A DNA stretch of 64,000 bases from Gambelia wislizenii (GCA_030847615.1 JAUMIR010000003.1:339712256-339776255); one strand, 5' to 3'; shown: positions 34,665 through 45,577, counted from the first letter of the stretch. Translations and numbers: made by a program. The notes: a model not told the origin generated them from the sequence alone.

Positions 34665-35247
34665 CAGTCGGATACCTATATCCCAGACTTAGGACTTTTT
34701 CAGATGCCGATTTACCATGGAAGAAGGCTCGTAACACATGTGAGGCTGCTGCGTGGCAGGGGCCCCGTTTCGAACGACGCCATCCCCCTGCCGTGAGAGA
34801 TCGGAGGCAGCTGTACCATATTTGGCCATTTTTTTACTCATGGAAGTTGCCCGTGAATAAAAAATGGCCAAATATGGTGTGGCTGCCTCCGGTCTCTCCC
34901 GGAACTGAAACAGTTGATTTCAGCAAGGGGACGGCATCGTACAAAATGCGGGCCCTGCCGCGCAGCAGCCTCATGAGTGTTACGAGCCTTCTTCTACAGT
35001 AAATCGATGTCTGAAAAAGTCCTTACTGCGGACACCGGAAATCATGGATAACAGCAAACTCTATTCAGATAAAGGACTTCCAGTACAAACATACCATATA
35101 GTTGCACTGGAAGACCCAGAAGATGCCCAGAGAGGATGCCTCTCTAGGCATTTTCCAGCGTGACTCTATGATATGTGTCCCCATTTTTTTCAGCCATGGA
35201 TAACTGAAACCATAGATATTGGTTCTGCAGATATGGGGGTCTGACAG
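34665..35247. mobile_element. Tigger-like element split by a foldback element
   Basis: It starts CAGTCGGATACC. After the foldback insertion it resumes CTGCGGACACCGG and ends at GGGGGTCTGAC before AGTA. Its body nearly repeats the truncated copy next to it, so two related elements lie head to tail. Confidence 0.75.
34692..35022. mobile_element. 331-bp foldback element, TTA duplication
   Basis: The ends GGACTTTTTCAGATGCC and GATGTCTGAAAAAGTCC are flanked by exact TTA (34689-34691 and 35023-35025). The arms pair through 'GGCAGC...CCATATTTGGCCATTTTTTACTCA' to a short tip. It is exactly as long as 6339-6669. Confidence 0.95.
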
Positions 35248-35294
35248 TATTAGCAAGGAATCATGGATTATTGATATATATCGATGAGGTCTAT

Positions 35295-35648
35295 GGAGAT
35301 TTTCACACGGGGAAATTATTCCCCGGGGAGATTGGGACAGAAATGGGGCTGTTCTGGAAGCAGAGCCGCGTTTTGCATGCCCCCTTCCCTCTCCCGATCT
35401 CCCATCATCCTCACTCTGTGCTCGTTCCATTTCCCTCCTGCTAGGTTCCGTGGTTTTTTATTAACGACAAACCCTCATTAATAAGAAATTGCGGAACCTA
35501 GTGGGAGGGAAATGGCATGAGCACAGAGTGAGGACGATGGGATATTGGGAGAGGGAAGGGGTGTGTGCAAAACGTGGCGCTGCTTCCAGAACAGCCCCAT
35601 TTCTGTCCCAATCTCCCTGGGGAATAATTTCTCTGTGTGAAAATCTCC
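35295..35648. mobile_element. 354-bp foldback element, GGAGATTTTCACAC ends, TAT duplication
   Basis: The ends GGAGATTTTCACACGGGG and GTGTGAAAATCTCC are flanked by exact TAT (35292-35294 and 35649-35651). Long arms mirror each other ('CCGGGGAGATTGGGACAGAAATGG') around a tip near 35455-35485. The terminal bases are those of the 620-bp family, the architecture that of the foldback family. Confidence 0.95.
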
Positions 35649-35764
35649 TATGTGTTACACGTCAAGGCAGTCTCTAGAGGCTTGTGGGGTTCTTTTAACC
35701 AATCATCTTAGTAATAATCATTAGCTCTGGATATGAATGGGGGAGGGAATTTACAAACAGAAAG

Positions 35765-36206
35765 GAGGAATTTACTTCTGACGTTTCGCCTGCATCTGTG
35801 GCTGGCATCTTCAGAGAATGGTTGGGTAGGAGTATGGTGGGTGGTTATATATGGTAAGCCCCTGTTGGGGAGGATATCTAAATGTGTAAATTTGAATGGC
35901 TAGTTTCTGGGTGTAGATAGGGAAGGATGATTAGTGTCTGTTTGGCTAATGGTCCATTGTCTGCTGGAAATCCCTCTGTCCCTGAGTGGAGTTCATTTAC
36001 AGGTGTTGAATTTTGATTTTAGTGTTTTTCAGGACTGGCAGCCAGATTTTGTTACTTTTAGGGTTTCTTCTTTCCTGTTGAAGTTGTCCAGGTGTTTCTT
36101 GATTTCAATAGCTTCTCTGTGCATTCTGACATGCTAGTTGTTGGCCTGGTCCAGAATTTCTGTGTTTTTAAATAACATTTTGTGTCCATGTTGGTTTATA
36201 ACATGT
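35765..36206 (-). mobile_element. Penelope-like element 3' fragment
   Basis: It is near-identical in order to 52160-52600 of the longer Penelope element, for example 'TTGAAGTTGTCCAGGTGTTT' and 'GTGTTTTTAAATAACATTTTG'. It covers the 3' UTR-like part and the hammerhead motif but not the RT or the GIY-YIG domain. Confidence 0.85.
35780..35814 (-). ncRNA. Hammerhead ribozyme-like motif, conserved core intact
   Basis: On the minus strand the core CTGAAGA (35814-35808) fits CUGANGA. A GCC...GGC stem II follows, then GAAACGTC (35787-35780), supplying GAAA and the GUC cleavage triplet. Minimal type I hammerheads with a very short stem III are known in Penelope-like elements. Activity is inferred. 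Confidence 0.75.
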
Positions 36207-36484
36207 GAGTTCAATCCTACAGCCTCACTAACGACTGGGAGGACCACCTGGCTATCAAGGTGAGACCTTAGAGGACACCTGGGAGCTGTAGTCCAACAAC
36301 ATCTGGGGACCTATAGCTTGAGAACCACTGGCCTATGCCAATATGTCCCCAAAAAGCATCCAATATTTCCAGTTATGGAATCTTGCAGAAAGGGGGTAAG
36401 AGGTCATTACCCCCTTTCTGCACACCAATACTTGGATTGCAAGAGGGTTTTTCTAGCTCAGCTCTCTTTTTCTCTATAGTACAT
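36207..36484. other. Repeat piece 'GGGAGCTGTAGTCCAACAACATCTGG', otherwise unassigned
   Basis: The phrase at about 36268-36300 matches the repeat at 16960-17185. Nothing else is recognised. Confidence 0.45.
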
Positions 36485-36710
36485 GAATCCTTGGTATCTG
36501 CTGGGGTTTGGTTCCAGGAGTCCCCCATGGATACCAAAATCTGTGGATGCCCAAATCCTATTATATACAGTGGTGCAATAAAATGACATCCCTTATAGAA
36601 AACGGCAAAATCAAGGTTTGGGTTTTGGATTTTGCCGGGGGGGGGGTATGTTCAAGCTCTGGATGGTTGAATCTGTGGATGCAGGATCTGTGGACATGGA
36701 GGGTCAACTG
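36485..36710. mobile_element. Tigger-like element, ends eroded
   Basis: It contains the subfamily phrases 'GGTTTGGTTCCAGGAG', 'ATGGATACCAAAATCTGTGG', 'AAATCAAGGTTTGG' and ends GGAGGGTCAACTG. Confidence 0.7.
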
Positions 36711-38698
36711 TGCCTCCAAGACCCAGTTTAACTCTGTATATCTCTGTGTACATATATGCAACTCCATATTTCATATTTATTGCTTCTTTCCCACAGCAGC
36801 CTTAAGATTCGCCCTTAGCTGAGGGAAAGAGGAAGGATGAATTGCCATCACCAAATGGCTCTCATACTGCAGAGATAATCAGGAAATTACCCCCCAATAA
36901 CTGCTTCTTATTATACTGGCAGAAAAGGAGGAAGAGACAGCATAGCAGCAGAGGGAAAAAGGCAGTGGATGCCGCAGTGACAAGAAGGATGACAGGAATT
37001 GCTCTGGAGACAACAGAGGAGCTTTATCTCCTGATAAAGATTACTTTTGCTGCTGTCCCCTTGCTCCTGCTATGCTCCTGTTTTAAAAGGACTGACAAAG
37101 GAAGGGAGATTTCTACTGCTGTTAATCACCAGTAGGATTCCAGCCTCCAGCTCAGTGCTTTACATAATATTACTGACTGCAAAGCACAGCTCATTTCTAA
37201 GCAGGGTGCTTAAAGTTTTAATACTTTTAAATATCCTTATGCAAAGGGACCGTGTCGCATCTTTGAGACGGAGAGAAAGATGTTGTAGCAGCATAAGCTT
37301 TTGTAGACTTCAGTCTGCTTCTTCAGATGCAAGTAGGCAGACTTTATCACGAGTAAATCGTAATAACAGCTGTATAATAATGTCTCCAACTGATCCGTAT
37401 CACATGACATTGTGGTTCTTCTGTTGCTGCTTTGCATTCAGCTCCTCAGTATAGTCATCTTTTCATTGATGGTAAAACTCCCATGAATGGCTGCTAATAT
37501 CACAGCTATTCCATTACTCACTGTGGTGTGATGCGTTGTTCCACTGCAGTTCCAATATTATGGCAGTCTTGCCAGAAGCACTGAAACTGTGCAACTGTGC
37601 TGTAGGAGCAAACAGAATCACACAAGACTTCCAAAACTGCACAATTGCAGTTACAACAAAGGAAAAAAAATTAAGCACGTGTGCTGGATGGGAAGGAAGG
37701 CAGGGTTAGAAAGGTGGTGTGGAAGACTGATTGTGCGATATTGAATTACCATGGCTGTACCATGGTGCCACTGTAAGGAGAGTGTGAAAGTGAATGTTTC
37801 AATACTGTTACGTTTCCAGTTACTTTAATAGCATGATTGCAGCACTTTACTACCCTTGTGTAATAAAATCCTATGAAAGATTATGCTACAACCTTTTTCT
37901 TCAGATAGTCTCAAAGGTGCTACAAGATCCCTTTGCATACTGATATTCCAGACTAACACAGCTATCTCTTTGAATTTTAAATATCCTGTTATCTTTGATC
38001 AGTAACTAGAAGAAACTTGTGAGGCAGCTGGGGAATCCCCTCATGCTATATCTGACCTGCAGGCCACAAGTTGCCCACCTCTGTTCTAAAGAATCACTCC
38101 CTGAACATCCTGAATCATCAATCAGTCGATTTCCCTTAGAAAAATGTGGCAGGCATGGATGGCTAACGTTCCTAGCAGCACATTATCAAAAGTCACATAC
38201 CAGTATAGGGATCTCATACAAAGTGTTTTGAATTCAGAGTAGAAAAGCAGTGTAGTGTGTGCGCGTGTGTGTGTGTGCATGCACGCGCACACAAAACAGT
38301 TCATTATTCAAAGCTACAGTTGAGACATATGTGAACATGGAAACATTGCTGCAATAACATGAGACATTCAAGTAAGTTTGGGAAGACCCTGTTGCACTTG
38401 TAAATCCATTGCTTAGATACATTAATTGAAATTCACAGAGTAACTCTGGAGAATGGTATGAAGTGAAGAAACAATGACAAGAAGATATCAGAAAATACAA
38501 TTCAAATATATGCAAAAATGAAGAAAGGATGGTCATTGCATGAGCCTGAAAGCTTCTAATAAAGTGATGGAAAACTTTTGGCCCTCCAGATACAGCAGTA
38601 CTAACAACTCCTTGCCCATCTGCAAGTGTTAGCATAGTCAACATTGAGATATCATGGAGTTGCAGTACATCAACATCTGGAAGGCCATAAACTGCTCT
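36711..38698. other. Largely unassigned
   Basis: No exon with a recognisable product is seen. It contains a GT/GC tract at 38258-38290 with palindromic character (GCGTGTG...GCATGCACGCGCAC) and a decayed 'GCCCTCCAGATACAGCAG' repeat near 38580. Confidence 0.4.
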
Positions 38699-38728
38699 CT
38701 CATGGAATCATAGAATGGAAGGGACCGC

Positions 38729-39603
38729 TGTTATCTGAAATGCTGGGGGGCCTGCAAGGACTTTCTAATACACTAATATTAAGATGGGAAATTAATATAC
38801 TTGATTTGGCAAGATGAGAGTTGGGCAATTGCAGGACCTTTTAGACCTATGTATACCAGTACTAAGGAGGAAACTCTAAGCCAACAAGGTACAATTAAAT
38901 GATCTTTATTGGAAAATAATATCACAGCACTCATGCAAGCACTCAGGCTTCAAGCATTCACACAAGGCTAACAAAAGTAGTAGGAAGAATTTGGCTAGAG
39001 GAATAGAGTGAGGGGATGATGGTGATACAACACCTGTCCTGTACAGCAGAGATTCCTGCAGTGATGGGGTCTCAGAGTTGTATTCTGAGGGTGTTCAGCA
39101 AATTGGCAGCATGGAGAGAGGAAGTGGAACTGTGTGCAATTTGGTGGTGGGTTTGGGGTGATAGTTATATGAAATAATTCCCTTACAGGGATAGGAGTTG
39201 TGGGTGAAATACAATGGTTCTCAGAAGTTCCCAGGCTAGAACAAAGGGCACTCTGGAAGAGTTAATGATCATTAATGAGTGATACTTTGAAATTGAATAG
39301 GAAAAGGGCAAGGTCTATTGTTGGAGGGAAAGGGAGAGGAAAATCCCATTTACAAGCAATAAAGGTCTCTTGCTATCATTGAGTGGATGAGTGATGACTC
39401 ACCTCCAGGTGTTGAGTCTCACTTGAGTGTGTTTGTTTTTGGAAATTTCCACAGGCCCCTCCTTTGGTACATACATGAATCCCACCCTCATATTAGGGGG
39501 TCCCTGGTATACCTGTAACCATGTGGATGGCCACATTAGCCAAATTATTAAACATAGGTAATTATTTGAAATTCCAAGATGGGAGCTATCAGGGCATGTA
39601 ACA
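38729..39603 (-). mobile_element. Candidate solo LTR (875 bp)
   Basis: The block interrupts the CR1. It begins TGTTATCTG and ends ATGTAACA, giving TGTTA/TAACA inverted termini. An AATAAA lies on the minus strand (complement near 38901-38906). The flanks CCGC and CCCC could be a decayed 4-bp duplication. There is no internal coding sequence and the class is uncertain. Confidence 0.5.
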
Positions 39604-39639
39604 CCCCATCTAGTCTAACCCCCTGCTGTGCAGAAATAT

Positions 39640-40288
39640 TGTTGTATGTGGGGAAATAATCATTGTAATGTAAAAGCAATCTTGTGTACCTCATTCACAA
39701 TCTTAGATAAGTCTAGGGTTTTTTCCCTGCATGCATTTTGTTCTCCCAAAATTCCCTTCTCTTACTTCACTGAGCACTTCTAGCCAACTGGAAGTGCTGA
39801 GTGATTGGACACATGACCTAATTTGAATTTTATTGCTTTTGTGTAACTTTCCTTCCTTCTGAATCTGACTCTCCATGAGAATGGATGCATTTTAAGTTTT
39901 CCTGTAACCATGCCATGATGCATCGGAACCCAGCCCACGGCTGTAGGCTGGTGAGTCTCTCTTACCCATTCTTAGTCAGTTAAGGACCTTTTCTTAAGTT
40001 TGTTTTAGAATGTAGATTGAGACTGATATACCTTCAGTAAACTTTGTTTTGCATTTTAAACTGACTCCTTTGTTTTGTAATGAGTCTAATTTAAGTGGGG
40101 GATCCCAGACCTCTGATGATAATTGAGCTTAAGTCTGCTTCTTAACCGCACTCTGCATAAAGCGTGAAGCCAAAAGTGACTGAATGATTTTACCTTTTTT
40201 AAAAGGAAATAATTCTTGTTGTTTTTAAAGGACTAGATCCTGGAATTTTTAAATGCAATTTTATTTTTAGACTCATTACCTTCCTACA
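39640..40288 (+). repeat. Copia element 5' LTR (649 bp)
   Basis: It begins TGTTGTATGTGGGG and ends CCTTCCTACA. By eye it is identical to the 3' LTR (44468-45116) except for T at 40285 in place of A. It should hold the promoter of the element. The start is set by the 5-bp flank AATAT. Confidence 0.95.
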
Positions 40289-40291
40289 AAG

Positions 40292-40310
40292 AGGGTTAAT
40301 GGTTCCCAGA
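40292..40310 (+). promoter_or_regulatory. Possible primer-binding site
   Basis: Just inside the 5' LTR, AGGGTTAATGGTTCCCAG resembles the complement of the initiator tRNA-Met anticodon stem-loop, with mismatches. Several copia elements prime from such a half-tRNA rather than the tRNA 3' end. The assignment is tentative. Confidence 0.35.
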
Positions 40311-40492
40311 TTTAAAGACTTAAAAGCTCAATTTAATTTTTGTTTTTGCAAAAGTTTTGTTTTTATTTTTTATCTGATCACCTCAGAGCTGCTACTTTTG
40401 GTCTCCCTCTCGGCTTGAACACAAAGGCAGTAAAGCAATAAACCAATAAACCAACATGGCTGCTGAAGCTACCCTGCCTGCCTTTTTAAGCC

Positions 40493-42265
40493 ATGGAAAA
40501 GCTTTGTGGGCCGAATTATAGAAGATGGGCATTTTCTTTTGAAACATACATGAAGGCAATGGGATTTATTGATGTTTTACACAATCCCAGGCCTCCTCAG
40601 GGGAGAGAAAGGAGTGATTTTGATAGGATTGATCAAAAGGTACTAGCCTTCATACTTTTAACAACTGATCAGGCACTAATTTCTGAAATCAAAGATAAGA
40701 GAACAGCAAAAGATGCTTGGGACACTTTGAAAGATTTGTGTGGTACAAAATCCATGGCAAATTCTATTGCAATGATGATTAAACTTGTGAACATGAAATT
40801 ATCAAATCCAAGATGTCTAGATGAACACATTAATGATTTTAGAGCTACATTAGCAGAATTGCAATCTCCTGGAGAAGAGATTCCAAAAGCTATGCAAGTT
40901 GGGATTTTCTTAGCAAGCTTACCAAAGTTTTACAATCCCATCATAAATACTTTGCAATTAAAGAATGATTTAACCCTACCAGAAGCCTATATTCAAATAA
41001 GAGAATTTCAACATAGGCAAGATTTGATGCATTATGAGAAAGCTGAATCCAGGAATTCTAACTTTAACCAGCAAGTAAATTTGGCTGGAAAGGAAAAGAA
41101 ACACTTTAAAGCCCACTCTAAGCCCCGCTCCTCTTCTGAGCCAAATGGGGAGCCATTAAATGCTAAGGCTTCAAAGGGAAACATAAACAGGCAGTCATTC
41201 TCACAGCAAGGGATGAATGGCCAGAGGCAACAGAATGAAAAAGCACATAGAGCTAGTAACACAGGAGCTGATGCTAAACAGAGGTTTCACATTGGAATGA
41301 CTTATGAAAAAGTAATGCAAGCTTCTGGAAATGAATATAAAAATGCTCTTGTCGTAGATTCTGGAGCCTCAAATACATTTTTCAATAAAAGGGAATATTT
41401 CCAAGATTTTAATGAAGAAGTAAGATTTCCTGTCTACCTTGCCAATGGAGATACTGTTTCAGGGCAAGGAAGGGGAACTGTCTATCTTCCTATGAAATTG
41501 GGAGCTAGAACAGAGATATTGAAAATTGTAGACGCAGTCTATGCCCCTGAATTGAAGAGCTCCCTCTACTCAGTCAAAATGAGCACCTCTAGAGTCAACA
41601 GAGTAGTTTTCAAAAATAATGCATGTTATGGTTTTCATGGCAAACAATTGATTTTTAAAGGCACTCTAAAGGATGATGGCCTTTATCACATGGAGATCAG
41701 TGACTCAAATGCCAATGTTGCCACTCAATGTAAACACAAAGACTGCATAAATTTATGGCATAAAAGGTTTGCTCATAGAAATGTTGAATGCATAAAGAAA
41801 TTGGCTAACCAAGAGCTAGCAAGAGACTTTCATTTCAAGAACTGTTGTGTGAATGAAAGGTGTGTGGAATGCATTAAAGTCAAGGCTACTGCACCTTCAC
41901 ACAAGCCTCTCACAGAAAGGCAATCTACAAAACCTCTTGAACTGATACACACTGACATCTGTGAGCCATTTAGACAGAAATCAGTTGGTGGAAACCTCTA
42001 CTTCCTCACCTGCACAGATGATTTCAGCAAATATACCCACTCTTACCTCCTAAAGGAGAAAAGTCAAGCTTTTGAAAAGTTCAAAGAGTACTTTAATTAT
42101 GTCACTACTAAATTCAATTACAAAATTCAGAATCTGAGGACGGATAATGGGACTGAGTTTGTCAATCATCAATTTGATGAGTTCTTAAAGGAACATGGCA
42201 TCAGACACCAGACTTCTGGGATTTATAGTCCTCAACAAAATGGTTTATCAGAGAGAATGAACTGA
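40493..42265 (+). pseudogene. Copia gag-protease-integrase, ended by an in-frame TGA
   Basis: The open frame has 590 codons. Residues 1 to about 270 are Gag (copia-type 'W..F...M', then 'AWDTLKDL', 'LDEHINDFRATLAEL'). The protease active site is DSGAS at D289. The integrase zinc-binding part is at about 423-465 ('LWHKRFAH...C..C'). The catalytic triad is D488, D551 and E587 with exact D-35-E spacing. No CX2CX4HX4C zinc knuckle is visible in Gag. The TGA at 42263-42265 falls three codons after E587, and the same frame continues beyond it into RT. ATG 40493 is chosen because the upstream ATG at 40456 is in another frame and stops at 40519-40521. Confidence 0.93.
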
Positions 42266-42277
42266 ACCTTAAAGGAA

Positions 42278-44452
42278 ATGGCAGTTGCAATGCTTGTGCA
42301 GGCTAACATGTCTAAAGCCTATTGGTCTGAGGCAATTCTCACAGCCACATACTTATACAACAGACTTCCAAACAGATCCAGAGATGTTACTCCATTTGAG
42401 TTGTGGCATGGTGTGAAACCCAGACTCAACCATCTAAGGGGTTTTGGATCAAAAGCTTATACATACATTCCCAAACAGAAAAGAGACAAACTGGACTGTA
42501 GAAGTGAAGAGGGAATTTTTATTGGCTATGCCAAAGGTGCTTACAAAATCCTAAACCCTGACGGACGCACAATGAGAATAACAAGTGCTGTTTATGTTGA
42601 TGAAAGACCTCAACTTAATTCTAATCCAAACAAAGATTTCTATTCAGATGTGTTTGCAGTGGAAGAAGACCCTGACCCTGATTCTCAGCGGCAGCCACAG
42701 CGTGTGCAGCTCTTTCACCCTCCTGCAAGTGCTTCGCATCCAGAAGGGGCTCCCTCAGCCCACGACTTACCAGAGGACGGAGGACCGGACGGCGCGCCAC
42801 GAGCAGAGCCAGGAACTCAAGTCCAGGTGAGACAGTCTGCAAGGGGTAACAGGGGAGTGCCTCCTTTGAGATTCTCCTACCTAGCCTCAGGGGAAAGCCT
42901 TTTGGAACCCTCTGACTGGCAGAAGATCAAAGGAATGCCAAAGTCTGATTCTGAAAAATGGGTGAAAGCTGCAATAGAGGAAATGGAGTCCTTATATAAG
43001 AATAAAACATGGACTTTGACAGAATTGCCAAAAGGCAAGAAGGCAATTGGCTGCAGATGGGTCTTTACAACAAAGCAAAATGCAGAAGGGGAGATTGAAA
43101 GATATAAAGCCAGACTTGTAGCTAAAGGTTACAATCAGCAATTTGGAGAAGATTTTCATGAGACTTTCTCCCCAGTTGTTACACACATAGCTATTAGAAC
43201 CCTATTGGCTGTTGCAGCTTCCAAGAGAATGCATGTACAACATCTAGATGTGAAGACAGCATTTCTTTATGGAGATCTAGATGAGGAACTGTACATGGAA
43301 CAGCCTTCGGGATTTGTAGTACCTGGAAAGGAGCATCTAGTATGTAAACTTGAGAAAAGCTTGTATGGATTAAAACAAGCTGCCAAAAAGTGGCACGAAA
43401 AGCTAAATCTGCTCCTTATCAAAGAAGGATTTACCCCAGGCACTGTTGACCGATGTGTTTACAAAAGATTCAGAAACAATAGATGGACTTACATTGCCAG
43501 TTATGTTGATGATTTGATTCTGTGCAGTGAAGACAAAGCAGATAGTCAAGAGATACTCCTGAATCTCCAGAAAGAAATAGATATTAAAAGTTTGGGAGAT
43601 ATCTCACACTATCTTGGAGTACAAATTGAAAGAGACCGTGATGGAAGCTTCTTTCTTAATCAAAAGCAAAAGATTATAGATCTTTTGGACTGTCTTGGTT
43701 TAAGAGATGCCAAGGATGCTCTAACGCCAATGGAAGTGGGCTTCTTAAAGAACAATGAGGCATCTGAACCTTTGAGAGACAGTGAAAAGTACAGAACTGC
43801 AGTTGGAAAACTTCTGTACATAGCGAATTTCACTAGACCTGATATTGCAAATGCTGTTGGCATCTTATGTAGAATGGTTAATTCTCCTACTCTTCGAGAT
43901 TTTACTGCAGTGAAGCGAATTGCAAGATATTTAAAAGCAACTGCTGACTTCAAACTGATGCTGCCAGCATGTGACAAGCCACGACTGATTGCCTATGCAG
44001 ATGCTGATTGGGGCAGTGATTTGGTGGAGAGAAAATCTACCAGTGGAAACATCATCTTCTATGGTGGTGGAGCAGTAAGTTGGACAAGTCGGAAGCAGAG
44101 TACAGTGGCGGATAGTTCCACAGGTGCTGAGTGCGTCTCAGCGAAAATAGCTTGTGATGAAATCAAATGGCTGCAGAATTTGCTTCTGGATCTTGGGATA
44201 GAGGAACCCAAGACAACCATTTTGATGCAAGACAATCAAAGCTGTATCAAGATTTCTCAGAGTGACAAGCCTCTGAAGATGAACATTGACATTGCTTTCC
44301 ACAAGGTGAGAGTAATGTGCCAGAGTCAACTTGTTCAACTGGAGTACTGCAACTCAGAAGAAATGATAGCTGATGTTTTAACAAAGCCTCTCCCTAAGGA
44401 CAGTTTCCTTAGACTACGAGAAGAAATGAAGATTGTTCCTGAAGTACCCTAA
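42278..44452 (+). pseudogene. Copia integrase C-terminus, reverse transcriptase and RNase H
   Basis: 724 codons continue the frame of the upstream ORF after one stop. The integrase tail comes first ('YWSEAILTATYLYNRLPN'). RT starts near residue 225 ('W.FTTKQN', 'KARLVAKGYNQQFG') and has the catalytic Y409-V-D-D. RNase H has 'IAYADADWG' at about 571-579 (D575). The C-terminus is 'IADVLTKPLPK', typical of copia. ATG 42278 is only the first Met after the stop; the natural product would be part of one polyprotein. Confidence 0.93.
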
Positions 44453-44453
44453 G

Positions 44454-44467
44454 ATTGAGAAGGGGAA
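44454..44467 (+). promoter_or_regulatory. Polypurine tract
   Basis: GATTGAGAAGGGGAA lies directly before the TGTTG of the 3' LTR, where plus-strand priming is expected. Confidence 0.8.
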
Positions 44468-45116
44468 TGTTGTATGTGGGGAAATAATCATTGTAATGTA
44501 AAAGCAATCTTGTGTACCTCATTCACAATCTTAGATAAGTCTAGGGTTTTTTCCCTGCATGCATTTTGTTCTCCCAAAATTCCCTTCTCTTACTTCACTG
44601 AGCACTTCTAGCCAACTGGAAGTGCTGAGTGATTGGACACATGACCTAATTTGAATTTTATTGCTTTTGTGTAACTTTCCTTCCTTCTGAATCTGACTCT
44701 CCATGAGAATGGATGCATTTTAAGTTTTCCTGTAACCATGCCATGATGCATCGGAACCCAGCCCACGGCTGTAGGCTGGTGAGTCTCTCTTACCCATTCT
44801 TAGTCAGTTAAGGACCTTTTCTTAAGTTTGTTTTAGAATGTAGATTGAGACTGATATACCTTCAGTAAACTTTGTTTTGCATTTTAAACTGACTCCTTTG
44901 TTTTGTAATGAGTCTAATTTAAGTGGGGGATCCCAGACCTCTGATGATAATTGAGCTTAAGTCTGCTTCTTAACCGCACTCTGCATAAAGCGTGAAGCCA
45001 AAAGTGACTGAATGATTTTACCTTTTTTAAAAGGAAATAATTCTTGTTGTTTTTAAAGGACTAGATCCTGGAATTTTTAAATGCAATTTTATTTTTAGAC
45101 TCATTACCTTCCAACA
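44468..45116 (+). repeat. Copia element 3' LTR (649 bp)
   Basis: It runs from TGTTG to CAACA, a perfect 5-bp inverted terminus. It is the same length as the 5' LTR with one base different. Confidence 0.95.
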
Positions 45117-45259
45117 AATACACATCTAAAACATTCCTGAGAAAAGGCCATTCAACCTCTGTTTGAAGCCTCTGAGGCTGTTAATGTCAGGAAATTCTTT
45201 CTAATGTGTATGTGGAAACTCTTTTCTCTCAATTTGAATCTGCTGGCTCATGTCCTAGG

Positions 45260-45487
45260 GCCCACTCACACTACAGAATTATAGTGCTACTATTCCATTT
45301 TAATTATTATAATCATATCCTATGGAATCGTGGGGTTTGCAGTTTGGTGAAACGCTCACTGAGAATTCTAAATGCCCATCCCTAAAATGCTAATTCCAGA
45401 ATCCCATAGGACAGTACCATGAAAATTAAAGAGGAATAACAGCATGAATTTAATATGTGATTATAATTCTGTCATGTGAATTGATCC
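45260..45487. mobile_element. Palindromic small transposon inserted in CR1
   Basis: The arms mirror each other: CACACTACAGAATTATAGTGC on the left, ATAATTCTGTCATGTGAA on the right, with the core 'ATCCTATGGAATCGTGGG'. Removing it rejoins CR1 sequence. It is related to 12080-12288. Confidence 0.7.
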
Positions 45488-45577
45488 TGGTGCAGAAGAA
45501 AATAAGCTTGCTCCATCTTCTACATGGTACCCTTGCAGATATTTAAAAATGGCTACTTGGAGAGCAAAAGGTGTCTT

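Larger units (their letters stand above)
39640..45116 (+). mobile_element. Ty1/copia LTR retrotransposon, nearly intact
   Basis: Two 649-bp LTRs flank a gag-pol region in one frame, in the order gag, protease, integrase, RT, RNase H. Integrase before RT is diagnostic of Ty1/copia. The flanking AATAT (39635-39639) and AATAC (45117-45121) are a 5-bp target duplication with one change. The near-identical LTRs mean a very recent insertion. Copia elements are uncommon in vertebrates but known from fish, amphibians and reptiles. The insertion lies in an old CR1. Confidence 0.97.
38700..45560 (-). pseudogene. Old CR1 3' fragment split into pieces by insertions
   Basis: CR1 pieces on the minus strand lie at about 38700-38728 (tail ATAGAATGGAAGGGACC), 39604-39639 (CCATCTAGTCTAACCCCC), 45117-45259 (CATTCAACCTCTGTTTGAAGCC) and 45488-45560 (GCAGAAGAAAATAAGCTTGC). 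They are colinear with the intact CR1 at 61107. Between them lie an LTR-like block, the copia element and a palindromic transposon. Confidence 0.8.

Noticed and set aside
36842..37454. Overlapping plus-strand frames of 97 and 135 codons
   Set aside because: No domain, no codon or splice evidence; the second is Leu/Ser-rich and likely chance.
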